Shown here piece by piece: positions 17,477 through 27,553 of a stretch of DNA of 64,000 nt (its first letter is position 1; each line of letters begins with the position of its first letter). The stretch lies in assembly GCF_000687735.1 (NCBI RefSeq), contig NZ_JHXL01000005.1, forward strand, positions 23,008 to 87,007, written 5' to 3'. The notes under the pieces are model-generated. The model made no database searches. It saw only the letters and a list, made by a program, of their open reading frames with translations, and was not told the origin of the DNA. This DNA is from Acholeplasma equifetale ATCC 29724. Lineage in GTDB: Bacteria > Bacillota_I > Bacilli_A > Acholeplasmatales > Acholeplasmataceae. The position numbers were made by a program, and so were the translations under genes.

Positions 17477-18679
17477 TCAAAAATTCATAAAGAAATTTCT
17501 TGTTTCAATTAATGCATGAACCAACTTATCACAATCTTCTTTTGTATTATATATACCAACAGATGCGCGGATTGTTGAATTGACATTTAAATATTTCATT
17601 GTCAGTTGGTTACAATGATGTCCAGCACGTACTGCGATACTATGTTGATCTAAGAAACTTGCAACATCATGTGGATGAACACCATCAATATTTAAAGTAA
17701 CTAATGTTGATGGGTATTTTTTATTATAAATCGTAATACCTTCAACATTTTCTAATTTTTCTAAAATATAATTTCTTAATTCTAATTCATGTTGATAAGA
17801 TTTTTTTTGTCCAATTTTTTCAATAAACTCAATTGCACCAACTAATCCGATTGCCTCTGCAATAGGTGGTGTTCCTGCTTCAAATTTATATGGCGGACGT
17901 TTATATGTATTTTTTGATTCTAAACTAACTTTATCAATCATTTCCCCACCATATTCAGCAGGATTTAATTTTTCTAATAATTCATATTTACCATATAACA
18001 CACCAATACCATTAGGTCCATACATTTTATGACCTGAAAAAGCTAGGAAATCGACATCTAACTTTTTAACATCGATTTTAACGTGTGCAATACTTTGAGC
18101 TGCATCAACAATGATATATGCTCCAACACGATGAGCTAGTTTAGCCATTTCTTTAATTGGTGCCATATAACCTAATACGTTTGATATATGATTTGTTATA
18201 ACCAATTTTGTTTTGTTTGATAAAACTTTCTTAAAATTAGGTAAGGTAATTAAGCCATCTTCAAGTGGAATAAACTTTACTTTTAAGTTCTTTTTTAGAG
18301 CTAATCTAAGCCAAGGTAAAAGGTTTGAATGATGTTCTAATTCAGAAACAATAATTTCATCACCTTCAGAAACTAAATCTTCAATACCATAGCTTAGCAT
18401 GTTTAATGCATGTGTTGTTGATTTGGTAAAAATGATTTCGCTTTGATCTGCTTTAATAAACTCTGCAACTTTTAATCTTGCATTTTCATAAAGTTCAGTC
18501 GATTCATGTGCTAATTGATAGACACCACGATGCACATTTGAACCATTATAAAGTAAATAATCGCTCATTAATTTGACTGATTTTTTATGTTTTAAACTTG
18601 ATGCTGCAGAATCAAAAAAACTTAACTTAGGATTTTTTTTAAATACTGGAAATTGGCTTTTAATTTTACTTACGTCCAT
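17477..18679 (-). CDS. sufS: Cysteine desulfurase SufS
   Basis: PLP enzyme of the class V aminotransferase fold that removes sulfur from cysteine. 400 residues; SFSGHKMYGPNGIGVLYG holds the PLP lysine (HK) and SIAVRAGHHCNQLTMKYL holds the persulfide-forming Cys. NHISNVLGY and VDAAQSIAH are cofactor contacts. Donor for SufU and possibly ThiI. Follows sufD by 4 bp. Confidence 0.97.
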   Translation of the reverse strand: MDVSKIKSQFPVFKKNPKLSFFDSAASSLKHKKSVKLMSDYLLYNGSNVHRGVYQLAHESTELYENARLKVAEFIKADQSEIIFTKSTTHALNMLSYGIEDLVSEGDEIIVSELEHHSNLLPWLRLALKKNLKVKFIPLEDGLITLPNFKKVLSNKTKLVITNHISNVLGYMAPIKEMAKLAHRVGAYIIVDAAQSIAHVKIDVKKLDVDFLAFSGHKMYGPNGIGVLYGKYELLEKLNPAEYGGEMIDKVSLESKNTYKRPPYKFEAGTPPIAEAIGLVGAIEFIEKIGQKKSYQHELELRNYILEKLENVEGITIYNKKYPSTLVTLNIDGVHPHDVASFLDQHSIAVRAGHHCNQLTMKYLNVNSTIRASVGIYNTKEDCDKLVHALIETRNFFMNF

Positions 18680-18683
18680 CTTA

Positions 18684-19547
18684 TCAAATTCTTTCGTCTA
18701 TTATTTTTTCTACGTGTTCTTTAATTAACGCATCATCAATTTCATCTAATACCGGTCTTAAGAAACCATAAATAATGAGTTTTTGAGCTTCAACTTCTGG
18801 TAACCCACGACTCATTAAATAATATAAAACTTCTTCTTCAATTTTACCTACAGTTGCAGCATGTCCAGCTGTTACATCAAACTCATCAATAATTAAAATT
18901 GGATTAACATCAATTTGAGCTTTATCCGAAGTAATAATACCTCTTAATGTTTGGAATGCACTTGAACCCTTCATGCCTTGATTAATTTCACCAACACCAT
19001 TGAGTTTAACAATGCCTTCACCTGATGCAATACCAATATTTGTCATATCAGCAAATGTATTCGGTGCATGATGAATCATATGAACATCTAAAACTTGGTT
19101 GTTGTTTAAAGCTGAGACAGTAATTGTTCTAACTTTTAAATTTGCACCACGACCGAGTAGATCTAAATGTACTTTAGCCGTTAATTTGTTACTTATAAAG
19201 CTTCCGATAAATTCAATATTTGAATCATTATAAGCATTCCCTTTAAAGTTTAATACACCTTCATGTGCAACATCAGCAATAAATAAAAACTTAACGTTTG
19301 TATTGTTAAATGTATTCAATACGATGTTGTAGTTAGCCTCTGTTTTAAGAGCATCTTGAATTTCAAATATAATTTTTACAATTGCGTTGTTTTCAACATT
19401 AATTGTAAGATTTTCAGTGGATCGATCGATGAGTTTTATGGTTAAAGTATCATCTAATACTGTATTTTTTAAAACTGTAATGGTTGATGCATCAATCTTT
19501 ACCCCATCAATATTTGAGGTTTTTTGATTAACTACAATTTGATTCAT
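18684..19547 (-). CDS. sufD: SufD-like component of the Fe-S assembly scaffold
   Basis: A 287-residue SufB/SufD-family protein, shorter than usual SufD (about 400) because much of the N-terminal helical domain is missing. The beta-helix core with LDLLGRGANLKVR, MIHHAPNTFADM and the C-terminal DEFDVTAGHAATVGKIEEEVLYYLMSRGLPEVEAQKL is clear. It overlaps sufC by 4 bp. It completes the SufBCD set despite reduced size. Confidence 0.93.
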   Translation of the reverse strand: MNQIVVNQKTSNIDGVKIDASTITVLKNTVLDDTLTIKLIDRSTENLTINVENNAIVKIIFEIQDALKTEANYNIVLNTFNNTNVKFLFIADVAHEGVLNFKGNAYNDSNIEFIGSFISNKLTAKVHLDLLGRGANLKVRTITVSALNNNQVLDVHMIHHAPNTFADMTNIGIASGEGIVKLNGVGEINQGMKGSSAFQTLRGIITSDKAQIDVNPILIIDEFDVTAGHAATVGKIEEEVLYYLMSRGLPEVEAQKLIIYGFLRPVLDEIDDALIKEHVEKIIDERI

Positions 19548-20314
19548 TCTAAACTACCATCTTCAAAATCGATACCTAACTCATCTTTAATCCATTCATA
19601 ACCATTTTGATCGATTTTCTTAATTAATTCTTCGCCACCTGTTAATACGATACGTCCATCAATCATAATATGAACGTGTGTTGGCTTAATATAATCTAAA
19701 ATTCTTTGATAGTGTGTAATAAGTATGCAACCAAAATCAGGAGAAACCATATCACTAACGTTTTCTCCGACAATTCTTAATGCATCGATATCTAATCCTG
19801 AGTCAATTTCATCTAATATAGCAAATTTAGGTTTTAATGTTTTAAGTTGTAAAATTTCATTACGTTTACGTTCACCACCAGAAAAGCCTTCATTTAAATA
19901 GCGATGTGGCAAATCTTCTCTCATTTTTAAATCTTGTGCATTTTTTTCATATTGCATAATAAATTCAATTAAAGGAATTTCTTCACCACGAACTGCACGT
20001 AAAGCACTACGCATAAAATCTGAGTTTGTTACACCTGAAACTTCTTGTGGATATTGCATCGCTAAGAATAATCCCGCTCTTGCACGTTCATCGACCTCTA
20101 ACTCTAATAGGTTTTCATCATCTAACATTGCAGAACCATCAGTTACTTCATACTTAGGATGTCCCATCAATGCAGAAGCCAAAGTTGATTTACCTGTACC
20201 ATTTGGACCCATAATTGCGTGTACTTCTCCTGATTTAACTACAAGATTCACACCTTTTAAGATCTCTTTATTCTCGATTGATACATGTAAATTCTCAATT
20301 TTCAATGTTGACAT
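19544..20314 (-). CDS. sufC: SufC ATPase
   Basis: ABC-type ATPase of the SufBCD complex; 256 residues. Walker A GPNGTGKST, ABC signature FSGGERKRNEILQ, Walker B PKFAILDEIDSGLDIDALR and H-loop LITHYQR are intact. First gene of the operon sufC-sufD-sufS-sufU-sufB; a minus-strand -10 TATAAT lies at 20354-20359. No Rrf2/SufR-type regulator or SufA/ErpA carrier is next to it. Confidence 0.98.
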   Translation of the reverse strand: MSTLKIENLHVSIENKEILKGVNLVVKSGEVHAIMGPNGTGKSTLASALMGHPKYEVTDGSAMLDDENLLELEVDERARAGLFLAMQYPQEVSGVTNSDFMRSALRAVRGEEIPLIEFIMQYEKNAQDLKMREDLPHRYLNEGFSGGERKRNEILQLKTLKPKFAILDEIDSGLDIDALRIVGENVSDMVSPDFGCILITHYQRILDYIKPTHVHIMIDGRIVLTGGEELIKKIDQNGYEWIKDELGIDFEDGSLE

Positions 20315-20353
20315 ATATAATCTCCTTCTACAAAAATAATTATTTCCTAATGT

Positions 20354-20359
20354 ATTATA
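20354..20359 (-). promoter_or_regulatory. -10 box of the suf operon
   Basis: TATAAT on the minus strand, about 40 bp upstream of the sufC start, in an AT-rich gap. No confident -35 was found. Confidence 0.45.
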
Positions 20360-20445
20360 ACACTTATTAATATTTAATTCTAAATATTAGGTTTGAAGGC
20401 TTAAAAAATGTTATATAAAAGATATTTCATTTCTAAAAAAATAAA

Positions 20446-20465
20446 AAACCCTTAGAAAAGGGTTT
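20446..20465 (-). terminator. Terminator after the leucine-rich-repeat gene
   Basis: Eight-bp stem AAACCCTT / AAGGGTTT around AGAA, then a minus-strand T-rich run (20430-20446). Confidence 0.9.
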
Positions 20466-20467
20466 AA

Positions 20468-22576
20468 TTATTCGTTTTGAAAAATAATTGGTCGATTATC
20501 AGGATTAAAGTCTTCATTCCAACCTTCTGGAATTTTTTCACCAATAATATAAATTGTTAATTTAGGTGTATTTAAAAAGACTTGAAGTCCCATTCGATTA
20601 ACTGATTCATAAAGTGTGATTTTTTCTAAATGTTCATTAAGTCCAAATGCAAAATTACCAATATTAAGAACCGTTTTAGGAAGATAAACTTCTTTTAATG
20701 CTGATCCACTAAATGCGTAATCGCCAATAACTGTTACTGTATCTTTAAAGTCAAATGCTTTTAATTGACTTGTTCCATAAAAAGCATAATTACCAATTGA
20801 TTGAAGATTTCCTTCATAATATATGCTTTCTAAACTTGATGCAAATCTAAAAGCGTCATATTCAATTTTTGTAATTTCACCCAAAATATGAACTTCTTTT
20901 AAATCTCTCGCTTGATTAAACAATCCTACGTTAATTGATGTAATTAAGCTTGGAATTGTAATAGATTCTAAGTTTTTAACATCTTGGAAAACACGTGCAC
21001 CAAGATAATTTAATGTTTCTGGTAATTCAATTCCCATTAAGCTTGTATTTTCAAATGCACTTGTTTCTATCGATTCTAATCCTAAAGGTAATTGAATATA
21101 TTTTAAGTTTGTCATTCCTTTAAAAGCACTATGACCGATTTTTTTAACCTGTTCTGGAATTATAATTTTTTCTATGGATGATGAATTAAAAAGTAAATAT
21201 GGGCTTATTTCAGTTAAATTTTGTGGCAATTGAATTTCTTTTAACTTAATTAAATTGCGAAATGCACTTTCACCTATCGTATTGATGTCATCATGTAAAG
21301 TTAAACTTTCTAAGCTTCTTGAATCAAAAAACGCATTTGCACCAATGGATTTAATATGTTCCGGTATAGTGAATGACACCAAACCCGTTCTCTCAAATGT
21401 TTGATTTGGAATATAATCGATATTTTTTGAAAATTTCACACTTTGAAGTTTTGAATTTTCAAAAAATACACCACGACCTAAATAAGTCACGGAATCTGGC
21501 ATCTCAAAATGTGTTATTGCATGATTTTGACCAAATGCAAATGCTCCAATATATTTCAATGTATTTGGTAATGTAAAATCTTTTAAGTTTCTTGCACCAT
21601 AAAAAGCATAACTATCAATACCTTCCAAAGTATCTGGTAGATCAATTGATTTTAATGATACGTTATATGCAAAAGTATATTGGGGCAAAACATCTAATTT
21701 AGGCAGAATGATTTTTTCTAGTGATTCTGCTTGATAAAATACCCCTTGGCCTAATTTAACATGTTCTGTTAAAATGACTTCTTTTAAATTTTTACTGTAA
21801 GAAAACGCATAATCTCCAATATATTCAATATGATCTCCAACAACTACCTTTTCAACACTAGAACTACGAAAGGCATAAGGTGCTATACCTTTAACATTTT
21901 TATTATTTAAAACTTTGGGGATTTCAACGTATGATTCGTTACTTCGATAATCAACAATCCATACACCATCTAAATAATCTTCTACACGATATTTTACATC
22001 TTCAACTGGAATAAAATATACCATGATGGATGCAAGTGTTAAAAATAACCCTGAAAATACCATTTTTAAATGACTTTTATTTCTGTTAATTATTAAGAAT
22101 ATAATTCCTGCACCAAAGATGAAAAATCCTATGACCATTAACGCATTTAAAGGTAAATATGTCACACCTCTTAAATAAGGAATGACTGCAGATAAGGGTA
22201 AAAAGATAAATATCGAACCAAAAAACATCATTAAATTAATTATATTTGCATAACCAATTTTGTACCAATATTTATTAAGTTTAAAGCTTGATGTAATTAA
22301 AAGAATTATACCTGCAACAAATAATCCTACCCATGATAAGTTTTTTAAACTTGTGTATATTAATACAATCAAACTAAAAAGGATGGTTGGAACCACCACC
22401 TTGAAATCAAGGTGTGTTTCTCTCACCTTAATTTTAGATTGTAAATGTCCTTCTTCCATCCCTTTTTTATAGCATTCTAAAGCTTTTTTATAATCTCGTT
22501 TGACACCTATTCCAACTTCATAGATGACACCATTTGAGTAATGAATATTATCGCCATATAAGATTTTTTGATCCAT
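20468..22576 (-). CDS. Sel1-repeat, membrane and BspA-type leucine-rich-repeat protein
   Basis: About 702 residues with three parts. Residues 1-55 hold one or two Sel1-like repeats (YEVGIGVKRDYKKALECYKKGMEEGHLQS). Residues 60-190 form about five transmembrane helices. From about residue 215 to the end are at least 20 BspA/TpLRR-type repeats with the pattern IxxIxxxAFxxxxxLxxIxLPxxL. The LRR part is likely outside the cell, giving a surface adhesin- or sensor-like protein with a cytoplasmic Sel1 end. Start is ATG 22576, behind GAGGTG; the GTG at 22579 is too close. It heads a surface-protein cluster with the next genes. Confidence 0.8.
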   Translation of the reverse strand: MDQKILYGDNIHYSNGVIYEVGIGVKRDYKKALECYKKGMEEGHLQSKIKVRETHLDFKVVVPTILFSLIVLIYTSLKNLSWVGLFVAGIILLITSSFKLNKYWYKIGYANIINLMMFFGSIFIFLPLSAVIPYLRGVTYLPLNALMVIGFFIFGAGIIFLIINRNKSHLKMVFSGLFLTLASIMVYFIPVEDVKYRVEDYLDGVWIVDYRSNESYVEIPKVLNNKNVKGIAPYAFRSSSVEKVVVGDHIEYIGDYAFSYSKNLKEVILTEHVKLGQGVFYQAESLEKIILPKLDVLPQYTFAYNVSLKSIDLPDTLEGIDSYAFYGARNLKDFTLPNTLKYIGAFAFGQNHAITHFEMPDSVTYLGRGVFFENSKLQSVKFSKNIDYIPNQTFERTGLVSFTIPEHIKSIGANAFFDSRSLESLTLHDDINTIGESAFRNLIKLKEIQLPQNLTEISPYLLFNSSSIEKIIIPEQVKKIGHSAFKGMTNLKYIQLPLGLESIETSAFENTSLMGIELPETLNYLGARVFQDVKNLESITIPSLITSINVGLFNQARDLKEVHILGEITKIEYDAFRFASSLESIYYEGNLQSIGNYAFYGTSQLKAFDFKDTVTVIGDYAFSGSALKEVYLPKTVLNIGNFAFGLNEHLEKITLYESVNRMGLQVFLNTPKLTIYIIGEKIPEGWNEDFNPDNRPIIFQNE

Positions 22577-22589
22577 CACGTCACCTCAA

Positions 22590-23090
22590 TTATTTTTTTA
22601 ATAGAATAAGTGTTATTAACGCAACAATAAATATAATTAGTGTTGTGATCCAACAAACGATAAGATAATACTTTGGAATTTGATTTTGTTTAACCTTTTG
22701 TGTGTACGTATAATAATCTTCTTTTGGTCTTTTACCAACGATCATTAACGCAAACGTCTTTGTTCCATGTATTAATGGCGATAAAATATTTAAATTATAA
22801 ACACTTAACATCCAAGCTAATGCCAACCACAACGCAAATACTAACCATAATGCATCTCCTATTGCCATTAAAGATGTAAAATCGTCTTGCCATGCTAATC
22901 CAAAAAAGAATAACATTAAAGAAATTGATGTGCAAACCAATACACTAATCAATACTTTCTTAATAAATCTTTTACGCTTTATTTTTTTAGGATCGATAAC
23001 CTTTGAATCATCTTTTTTAATTGGGCTTGAATTAACGCTATCATCAATTAAAAAATCTTCTGGTTTCGGTTGTTGATTAATATCTTTCAT
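22590..23090 (-). CDS. Membrane protein of unknown function, three transmembrane segments
   Basis: A 166-residue protein not recognised. An acidic/lysine-rich cytoplasmic N-terminus (residues 1-45, ending KKIKRKRFIKK) is followed by three hydrophobic helices (about 46-66, 75-98 and 143-164). It lies 10 bp downstream of another membrane protein and 13 bp upstream of the leucine-rich-repeat gene, so all are probably translated from one mRNA. No enzymatic motif is seen. Confidence 0.75.
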   Translation of the reverse strand: MKDINQQPKPEDFLIDDSVNSSPIKKDDSKVIDPKKIKRKRFIKKVLISVLVCTSISLMLFFFGLAWQDDFTSLMAIGDALWLVFALWLALAWMLSVYNLNILSPLIHGTKTFALMIVGKRPKEDYYTYTQKVKQNQIPKYYLIVCWITTLIIFIVALITLILLKK

Positions 23091-23100
23091 AGTACCTCGA

Positions 23101-23853
23101 TTATCTTGATGTTAGTTCATAAATTAATTTTGAACCATAGTAATAAAATTTATTTGGATAAACTTTTTTAGGTCTTAAAAAATAAATTTGGTTCGTATCT
23201 AACATAATACCACATGTTAAGTGAATTAAAACAAATCCTCCATCAACTAAGTTAATGACTTGATCCATTTCTTCTTTGTTCACTTGATTAAATGATGAAT
23301 ATTTTTTAAATTGTAAGACAATTTGGCGTTTAATTGGCTTTTTTTGAGCAGATACGATTTGTTCGATTGCTGTATCAAGCTCTTCGGAATAAAACTTTGC
23401 TTGGTCGTTTTTGGCCATTACAGCAAACACTATCGCTTTACCCTTGGAACGAATGTCTTTTAATTTATCATAAATTTTATAATGAATAATAAAATTATTT
23501 GTTTGAAAATTTGAATCAAAGCCCATTTCATTCAAATTCTTAATGAATGTCTTCGTAAATGGTTTAACATTTACAGTCAATGGGCCTTGATTATCTGCTA
23601 ACATTTTATAATATTTATAATACATTGAATATGTCAATATTTTTGGTCTCATGATTAGTATTGCTACTGTTAAACCAATAATAAGTAACATCATGATAGG
23701 AGCAATCACACTAAAATCAACACCTAATAAACGAAATACAAGATATACGATAACTGAAAAAACTACCCCTACTAATAGGAAAAAGAGATTTAAATCTCTC
23801 TTTTTCTTATATTTTTTCAGTTGTTCTAAAATAATGTTTAGATTTCTTTCCAT
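23101..23853 (-). CDS. Membrane protein of unknown function with two N-terminal helices
   Basis: A 250-residue protein not recognised. Residues 20-43 and 46-68 are membrane helices; the remaining 180 residues form a soluble, probably cytoplasmic alpha/beta domain. A conserved-looking DNNFIIHYKIYDKLKDIRSKGKAIVFAVM stretch gives no family. The start overlaps the end of the upstream lipoprotein gene by 16 bp, suggesting translational coupling within the cell-surface operon. Confidence 0.7.
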   Translation of the reverse strand: MERNLNIILEQLKKYKKKRDLNLFFLLVGVVFSVIVYLVFRLLGVDFSVIAPIMMLLIIGLTVAILIMRPKILTYSMYYKYYKMLADNQGPLTVNVKPFTKTFIKNLNEMGFDSNFQTNNFIIHYKIYDKLKDIRSKGKAIVFAVMAKNDQAKFYSEELDTAIEQIVSAQKKPIKRQIVLQFKKYSSFNQVNKEEMDQVINLVDGGFVLIHLTCGIMLDTNQIYFLRPKKVYPNKFYYYGSKLIYELTSR

Positions 23854-24656
23854 ATACCGTATAGTGTGATTGGATTTGTTCTACCGAACATTGAGCCGTC
23901 TAGAACAAATTCACCTGTTCCATCACTCTTAGTATTCCATCCTAAGAATTCGTATCCTGCAACAGTACCAAATGTAGGGAAGTTATCACCATAGACAACA
24001 ACGTCTGTATAAGCTATAACTTTAGATTGAGGATTTGGTGCCACAGATATACCATTTGGATGGTTTGATCTAAATTGAACAGTTACTTTAATTAATTCCC
24101 AGTGAGCATATAATACTAAATCATCAGTTTGAGTTCTTGGAATAGAAGACATTGCCAAATCACCAGGTTTTGTTCCATCTGTATTTGGATATTTTACAAA
24201 ATCTGGTTCATATGTATACCAACCTTTAAACTTATAACCAGTTTTCTTAGCTGCAGGTAATACAAATGTATCACCAGGTTTAAATTCTACTGGATAATTT
24301 GAGGTAGCCATCTCACCACCATTTAAATGATATTGAATGGTTAAGATGCGATCTTCCCATTTTGCATAAAGAATAATTGATGTATTACCAATAGTATCAG
24401 TATCAAAATCCCAAATTTTTTCACCTTTTAAATCTGTTGTCCATCCTAAGAAAGCAAATCCAGGACGAACAGGATCTTTTGGTTTAGGAATTTTTGAACC
24501 CGGCTCAATATTAAAAATTGTATCAACACGTTCTGCACCAGTATTTGCAGTAAAGAAATACACATTTACAGTATTATCTACAATTTTCTTATCTTCACAT
24601 GATGTCATTGTTAATGCAATGATACCAACAAATAAAAGCATTAAGATCTTCTTCAT
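23838..24656 (-). CDS. Lipoprotein with three InlB-type B repeats
   Basis: A 272-residue surface lipoprotein. Signal peptide MKKILMLLFVGIIALTMTSC has lipobox LTMTSC with Cys20. Three Listeria-Bacteroides (Flg_new/InlB B) repeats follow, each with the pattern PGxxxxxPxxPxRxGYxFxGWxT...LYAxW (about residues 30-102, 104-188, 190-270). Such repeats mediate adhesion or protein contacts in other bacteria. It is 12 bp downstream of oppF, but encodes no transporter part. Confidence 0.88.
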   Translation of the reverse strand: MKKILMLLFVGIIALTMTSCEDKKIVDNTVNVYFFTANTGAERVDTIFNIEPGSKIPKPKDPVRPGFAFLGWTTDLKGEKIWDFDTDTIGNTSIILYAKWEDRILTIQYHLNGGEMATSNYPVEFKPGDTFVLPAAKKTGYKFKGWYTYEPDFVKYPNTDGTKPGDLAMSSIPRTQTDDLVLYAHWELIKVTVQFRSNHPNGISVAPNPQSKVIAYTDVVVYGDNFPTFGTVAGYEFLGWNTKSDGTGEFVLDGSMFGRTNPITLYGIWKEI

Positions 24657-24668
24657 TGTGTACCTCCT

Positions 24669-26519
24669 TTACTTTTTACTATCTGATTTAACATATCGTT
24701 TTTTCATTTCTTCAAACTCTTTATCATTTGCATATACTAAATGATTCGGAGCAATTTCACGAAGACTTGGTTTATCAATACGATAATCATGCATACTTGG
24801 ATTATAGTGAATTCTTTGTCTACCCTTTTCATAATCTGGGTCTGGTTGAGGAATTGCTGATAATAATGAAATAGTATATGCATGCATTGGATTAGCGAAC
24901 AATTCTTCACTAGATGCCATTTCAACAATTCGACCATTATACATAACTGCGATACGATCACAGAAGAAACGTACAACAGATAAGTCGTGGGCAATGAAAA
25001 GGATTGTTAAACCTAATTGTTCTTTAAGATTTGTTAAAAGGTTTAATACTTGAGCACGAATTGAAACGTCTAATGCTGAAATTGGTTCGTCAGCAATTAT
25101 AAAGTTTGGTTCCATAATTAATGCTCTTGCAATACCAATTCTTTGACGTTGTCCACCTGAGAATTCGTGTGGATAACGTGTAGCATATTCAGGTGCTAAA
25201 CCAACTAAGTTTAAAACTTCTTCAACTTTAGCGTTAATTTGCTCATTAGTTAAATTTCCTTGAATAACCAATCCTTCACCAATAATTTCACGTACAGTCA
25301 TACGTGGGTTTAATGATGAGATTGGGTCTTGGAAAATCATTTGCATCTTTCGTGATGCTTTTAATGTTTCACTTGAATGATTAACGCGTTTTGCTTCTTC
25401 AATATGTTGTTTTTCAACTAAAATAGCAGCTTTAGCTTTTTCATTGATTGCTTTAGCCTTTTCTTTAACTATTCTTTTTTCTTCTTCTGATAATTGAGTT
25501 TCAACAACGGAAGCTAAATCTTTTTTCAATTGAGCTTTAACAGCTGCAATTTTATCAAAGATTTCTTTTCTTAAGTTTTTATACTTTTCTTTAACACTTT
25601 GAATATTTGATTTAACTAAATTCATATCAGGAGCAACAACATTGTTTCTTGCTTCTTGATATTTTTCTTTAACTTTTTGAATTTTTTGTTTTTTATCTAA
25701 AGTTAATGCTTGAATCTTAGCTTTTGCATCTTCTTTAGACATAACTTCTGCTGAAGCTTCTATGATTTGATGAGAAAATTCTTTTTTAATTCTTTCAATA
25801 TCTGCTTCATAATTTGATTTTAGTTCTTGAAGTCTTTCATTAATTACTTCTTTACTTAAAGCAGCACTATCTTTTAAACCTTCAACTTTACGTTCATAAT
25901 TCACACGTAAAATTTCAAGTTCTTTATTCATTTCTGTTTCTGCTTTATTTAAAGTTGCTTGATGAATTTTTTCAACTTCGATATTGTAGTCATATTCAAT
26001 TGTTTCAATATCAAGTTTCATTTGATTTTTTAATTCATAAAGTTTTGTTTTATACTCATCTAAAGGAAGATTTGCTTTTGCTAATTCTTCTTTTTCTTTT
26101 GGAATTAAGAATGTTAATTCATGACGAATATATTCAATATCTTTTTCTGCTTTTTCTTTTAATTGAAGTTTTTGTAGTTCACTTGCTTTAAGTGATAGAA
26201 TATCAATCTTAGCTTGTTTTTTGATATTTTTGATATTTTCAATATGATCTGCATAACCTGCAGAAATTGTAATACCATTAAGTTTTACAGAACCTTCAGT
26301 TGGGTTATAAAGTTTAATAATTGTACGACCAGTTGTTGTTTTACCACTACCTGATTCACCAACTAAACCAAAAACTTCACGTTTATATACATCAAATGTT
26401 ACATCATCAACAGCTGGAACAACTAATTTATTTTTACCAACACCAACTTTGAAATACTTCTTTAAGTTTTTGACTTCTAAGACTTTTTCGGAGTAGTCAA
26501 CAATTTTATTTTTGTCCAT
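24669..26519 (-). CDS. oppF: Oligopeptide ABC transporter ATPase OppF with a 300-residue coiled-coil insertion
   Basis: 616 residues, roughly double normal OppF. Walker [14 protein letters not shown] is at about residues 54-65, then after [11 protein letters not shown] (about 77-86) an insertion of about 300 residues (88-388) rich in Lys, Glu, Ala and Leu with heptad character interrupts the ATPase. The Q-loop [15 protein letters not shown] resumes at about 392, followed by [33 protein letters not shown] and the OPP C-terminal tail. The split falls in the loop between Walker A subdomain and Q-loop, so the nucleotide site can still form. Powers peptide uptake with OppD. Confidence 0.93.
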   Translation of the reverse strand: MDKNKIVDYSEKVLEVKNLKKYFKVGVGKNKLVVPAVDDVTFDVYKREVFGLVGESGSGKTTTGRTIIKLYNPTEGSVKLNGITISAGYADHIENIKNIKKQAKIDILSLKASELQKLQLKEKAEKDIEYIRHELTFLIPKEKEELAKANLPLDEYKTKLYELKNQMKLDIETIEYDYNIEVEKIHQATLNKAETEMNKELEILRVNYERKVEGLKDSAALSKEVINERLQELKSNYEADIERIKKEFSHQIIEASAEVMSKEDAKAKIQALTLDKKQKIQKVKEKYQEARNNVVAPDMNLVKSNIQSVKEKYKNLRKEIFDKIAAVKAQLKKDLASVVETQLSEEEKRIVKEKAKAINEKAKAAILVEKQHIEEAKRVNHSSETLKASRKMQMIFQDPISSLNPRMTVREIIGEGLVIQGNLTNEQINAKVEEVLNLVGLAPEYATRYPHEFSGGQRQRIGIARALIMEPNFIIADEPISALDVSIRAQVLNLLTNLKEQLGLTILFIAHDLSVVRFFCDRIAVMYNGRIVEMASSEELFANPMHAYTISLLSAIPQPDPDYEKGRQRIHYNPSMHDYRIDKPSLREIAPNHLVYANDKEFEEMKKRYVKSDSKK

Positions 26520-27553
26520 TACTTCTTCACTCTCCCTCTTTGTCTTTGTAAAATCTTAACTGCTTCAGGTACTTCAACTTTTGGTGCATCTGGATGTAAT
26601 AACCAAGTTGCAGCGTAATGTGTATCTGAAACTTTATATAATGGCGGCTCTTGCTCAAAATCAATTGCTAAAGCATATTTGTTTCTTGGAGCAAATGCAT
26701 CACCTTTAGGTGGATAAATCATATTAGGCGGTGTACCAGGAATAGCATCTAAATGTTTAGAAGATGCTAAGTTTGGCATGGATGATAATAATGCCCATGT
26801 ATAAGGATGTTTTGGATCATAGAAGATTTCTTCTGATGTTCCAATTTCAACAATTTTACCTGCATACATAACAGCAATTCTATCAGCCATGTTAGCAACA
26901 ACACCTAAATCGTGTGTAATAAAGATAATTGAAAGATTTCTTTCTTTTTTAAGACGATTAATTAATTCTAAAATTTGTCCTTGAATTGTAACATCAAGTG
27001 CAGTTGTTGGTTCATCACAAATTAATATTTCAGCATCGTTAGCTAATGCAATAGCGATAACAATTCTTTGTCTCATCCCACCTGAAAATTGGAAAGGATA
27101 TTGACTATAACGCTTATCTGCATTTGTAATACCAACTGATTCCATTAATTCGATGGCACGTTTTTTAGCCATTTCTTTAGGCATGCCCATTTTAAAAATT
27201 AATGCTTCAGCAATTTGCTTACCAACAGGAATAATTGGATTCAATGAACTCATTGGATCTTGGAAAATCATTGAGATTTTTGATCCACGAATTTCATGGA
27301 ATAATTCTTCAGGAAGTTGTGTTAGATCACGTCCTTGGTACATGATTGAACCACCTTCATAAATTGAGTTTCCTGCTAATAATCCCATAATGGCACGAGA
27401 TGTAACACTCTTACCACTACCTGATTCACCAACAATAGCTAGTGTTTCGCCACGATGTAAATCAAATGATACACCACGAATCGCTTGTAAAATACCATAT
27501 TGAGTTTTAAAAGATACAGCCAAATCTTTGACTTCTAAAATTTTATCAGCCAT
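26519..27553 (-). CDS. oppD: Oligopeptide ABC transporter ATPase OppD
   Basis: 344-residue ATPase of the peptide importer. Walker [16 protein letters not shown]-loop [14 protein letters not shown], signature [17 protein letters not shown], Walker [19 protein letters not shown] and H-loop FITHDLGV are intact. The C-terminal oligo_HPY region ([36 protein letters not shown]) is present, but the usual four iron-sulfur cysteines of many OppD/DppD proteins are missing. Shares a base with both oppF and oppC ends. Confidence 0.97.
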   Translation of the reverse strand: MADKILEVKDLAVSFKTQYGILQAIRGVSFDLHRGETLAIVGESGSGKSVTSRAIMGLLAGNSIYEGGSIMYQGRDLTQLPEELFHEIRGSKISMIFQDPMSSLNPIIPVGKQIAEALIFKMGMPKEMAKKRAIELMESVGITNADKRYSQYPFQFSGGMRQRIVIAIALANDAEILICDEPTTALDVTIQGQILELINRLKKERNLSIIFITHDLGVVANMADRIAVMYAGKIVEIGTSEEIFYDPKHPYTWALLSSMPNLASSKHLDAIPGTPPNMIYPPKGDAFAPRNKYALAIDFEQEPPLYKVSDTHYAATWLLHPDAPKVEVPEAVKILQRQRGRVKK

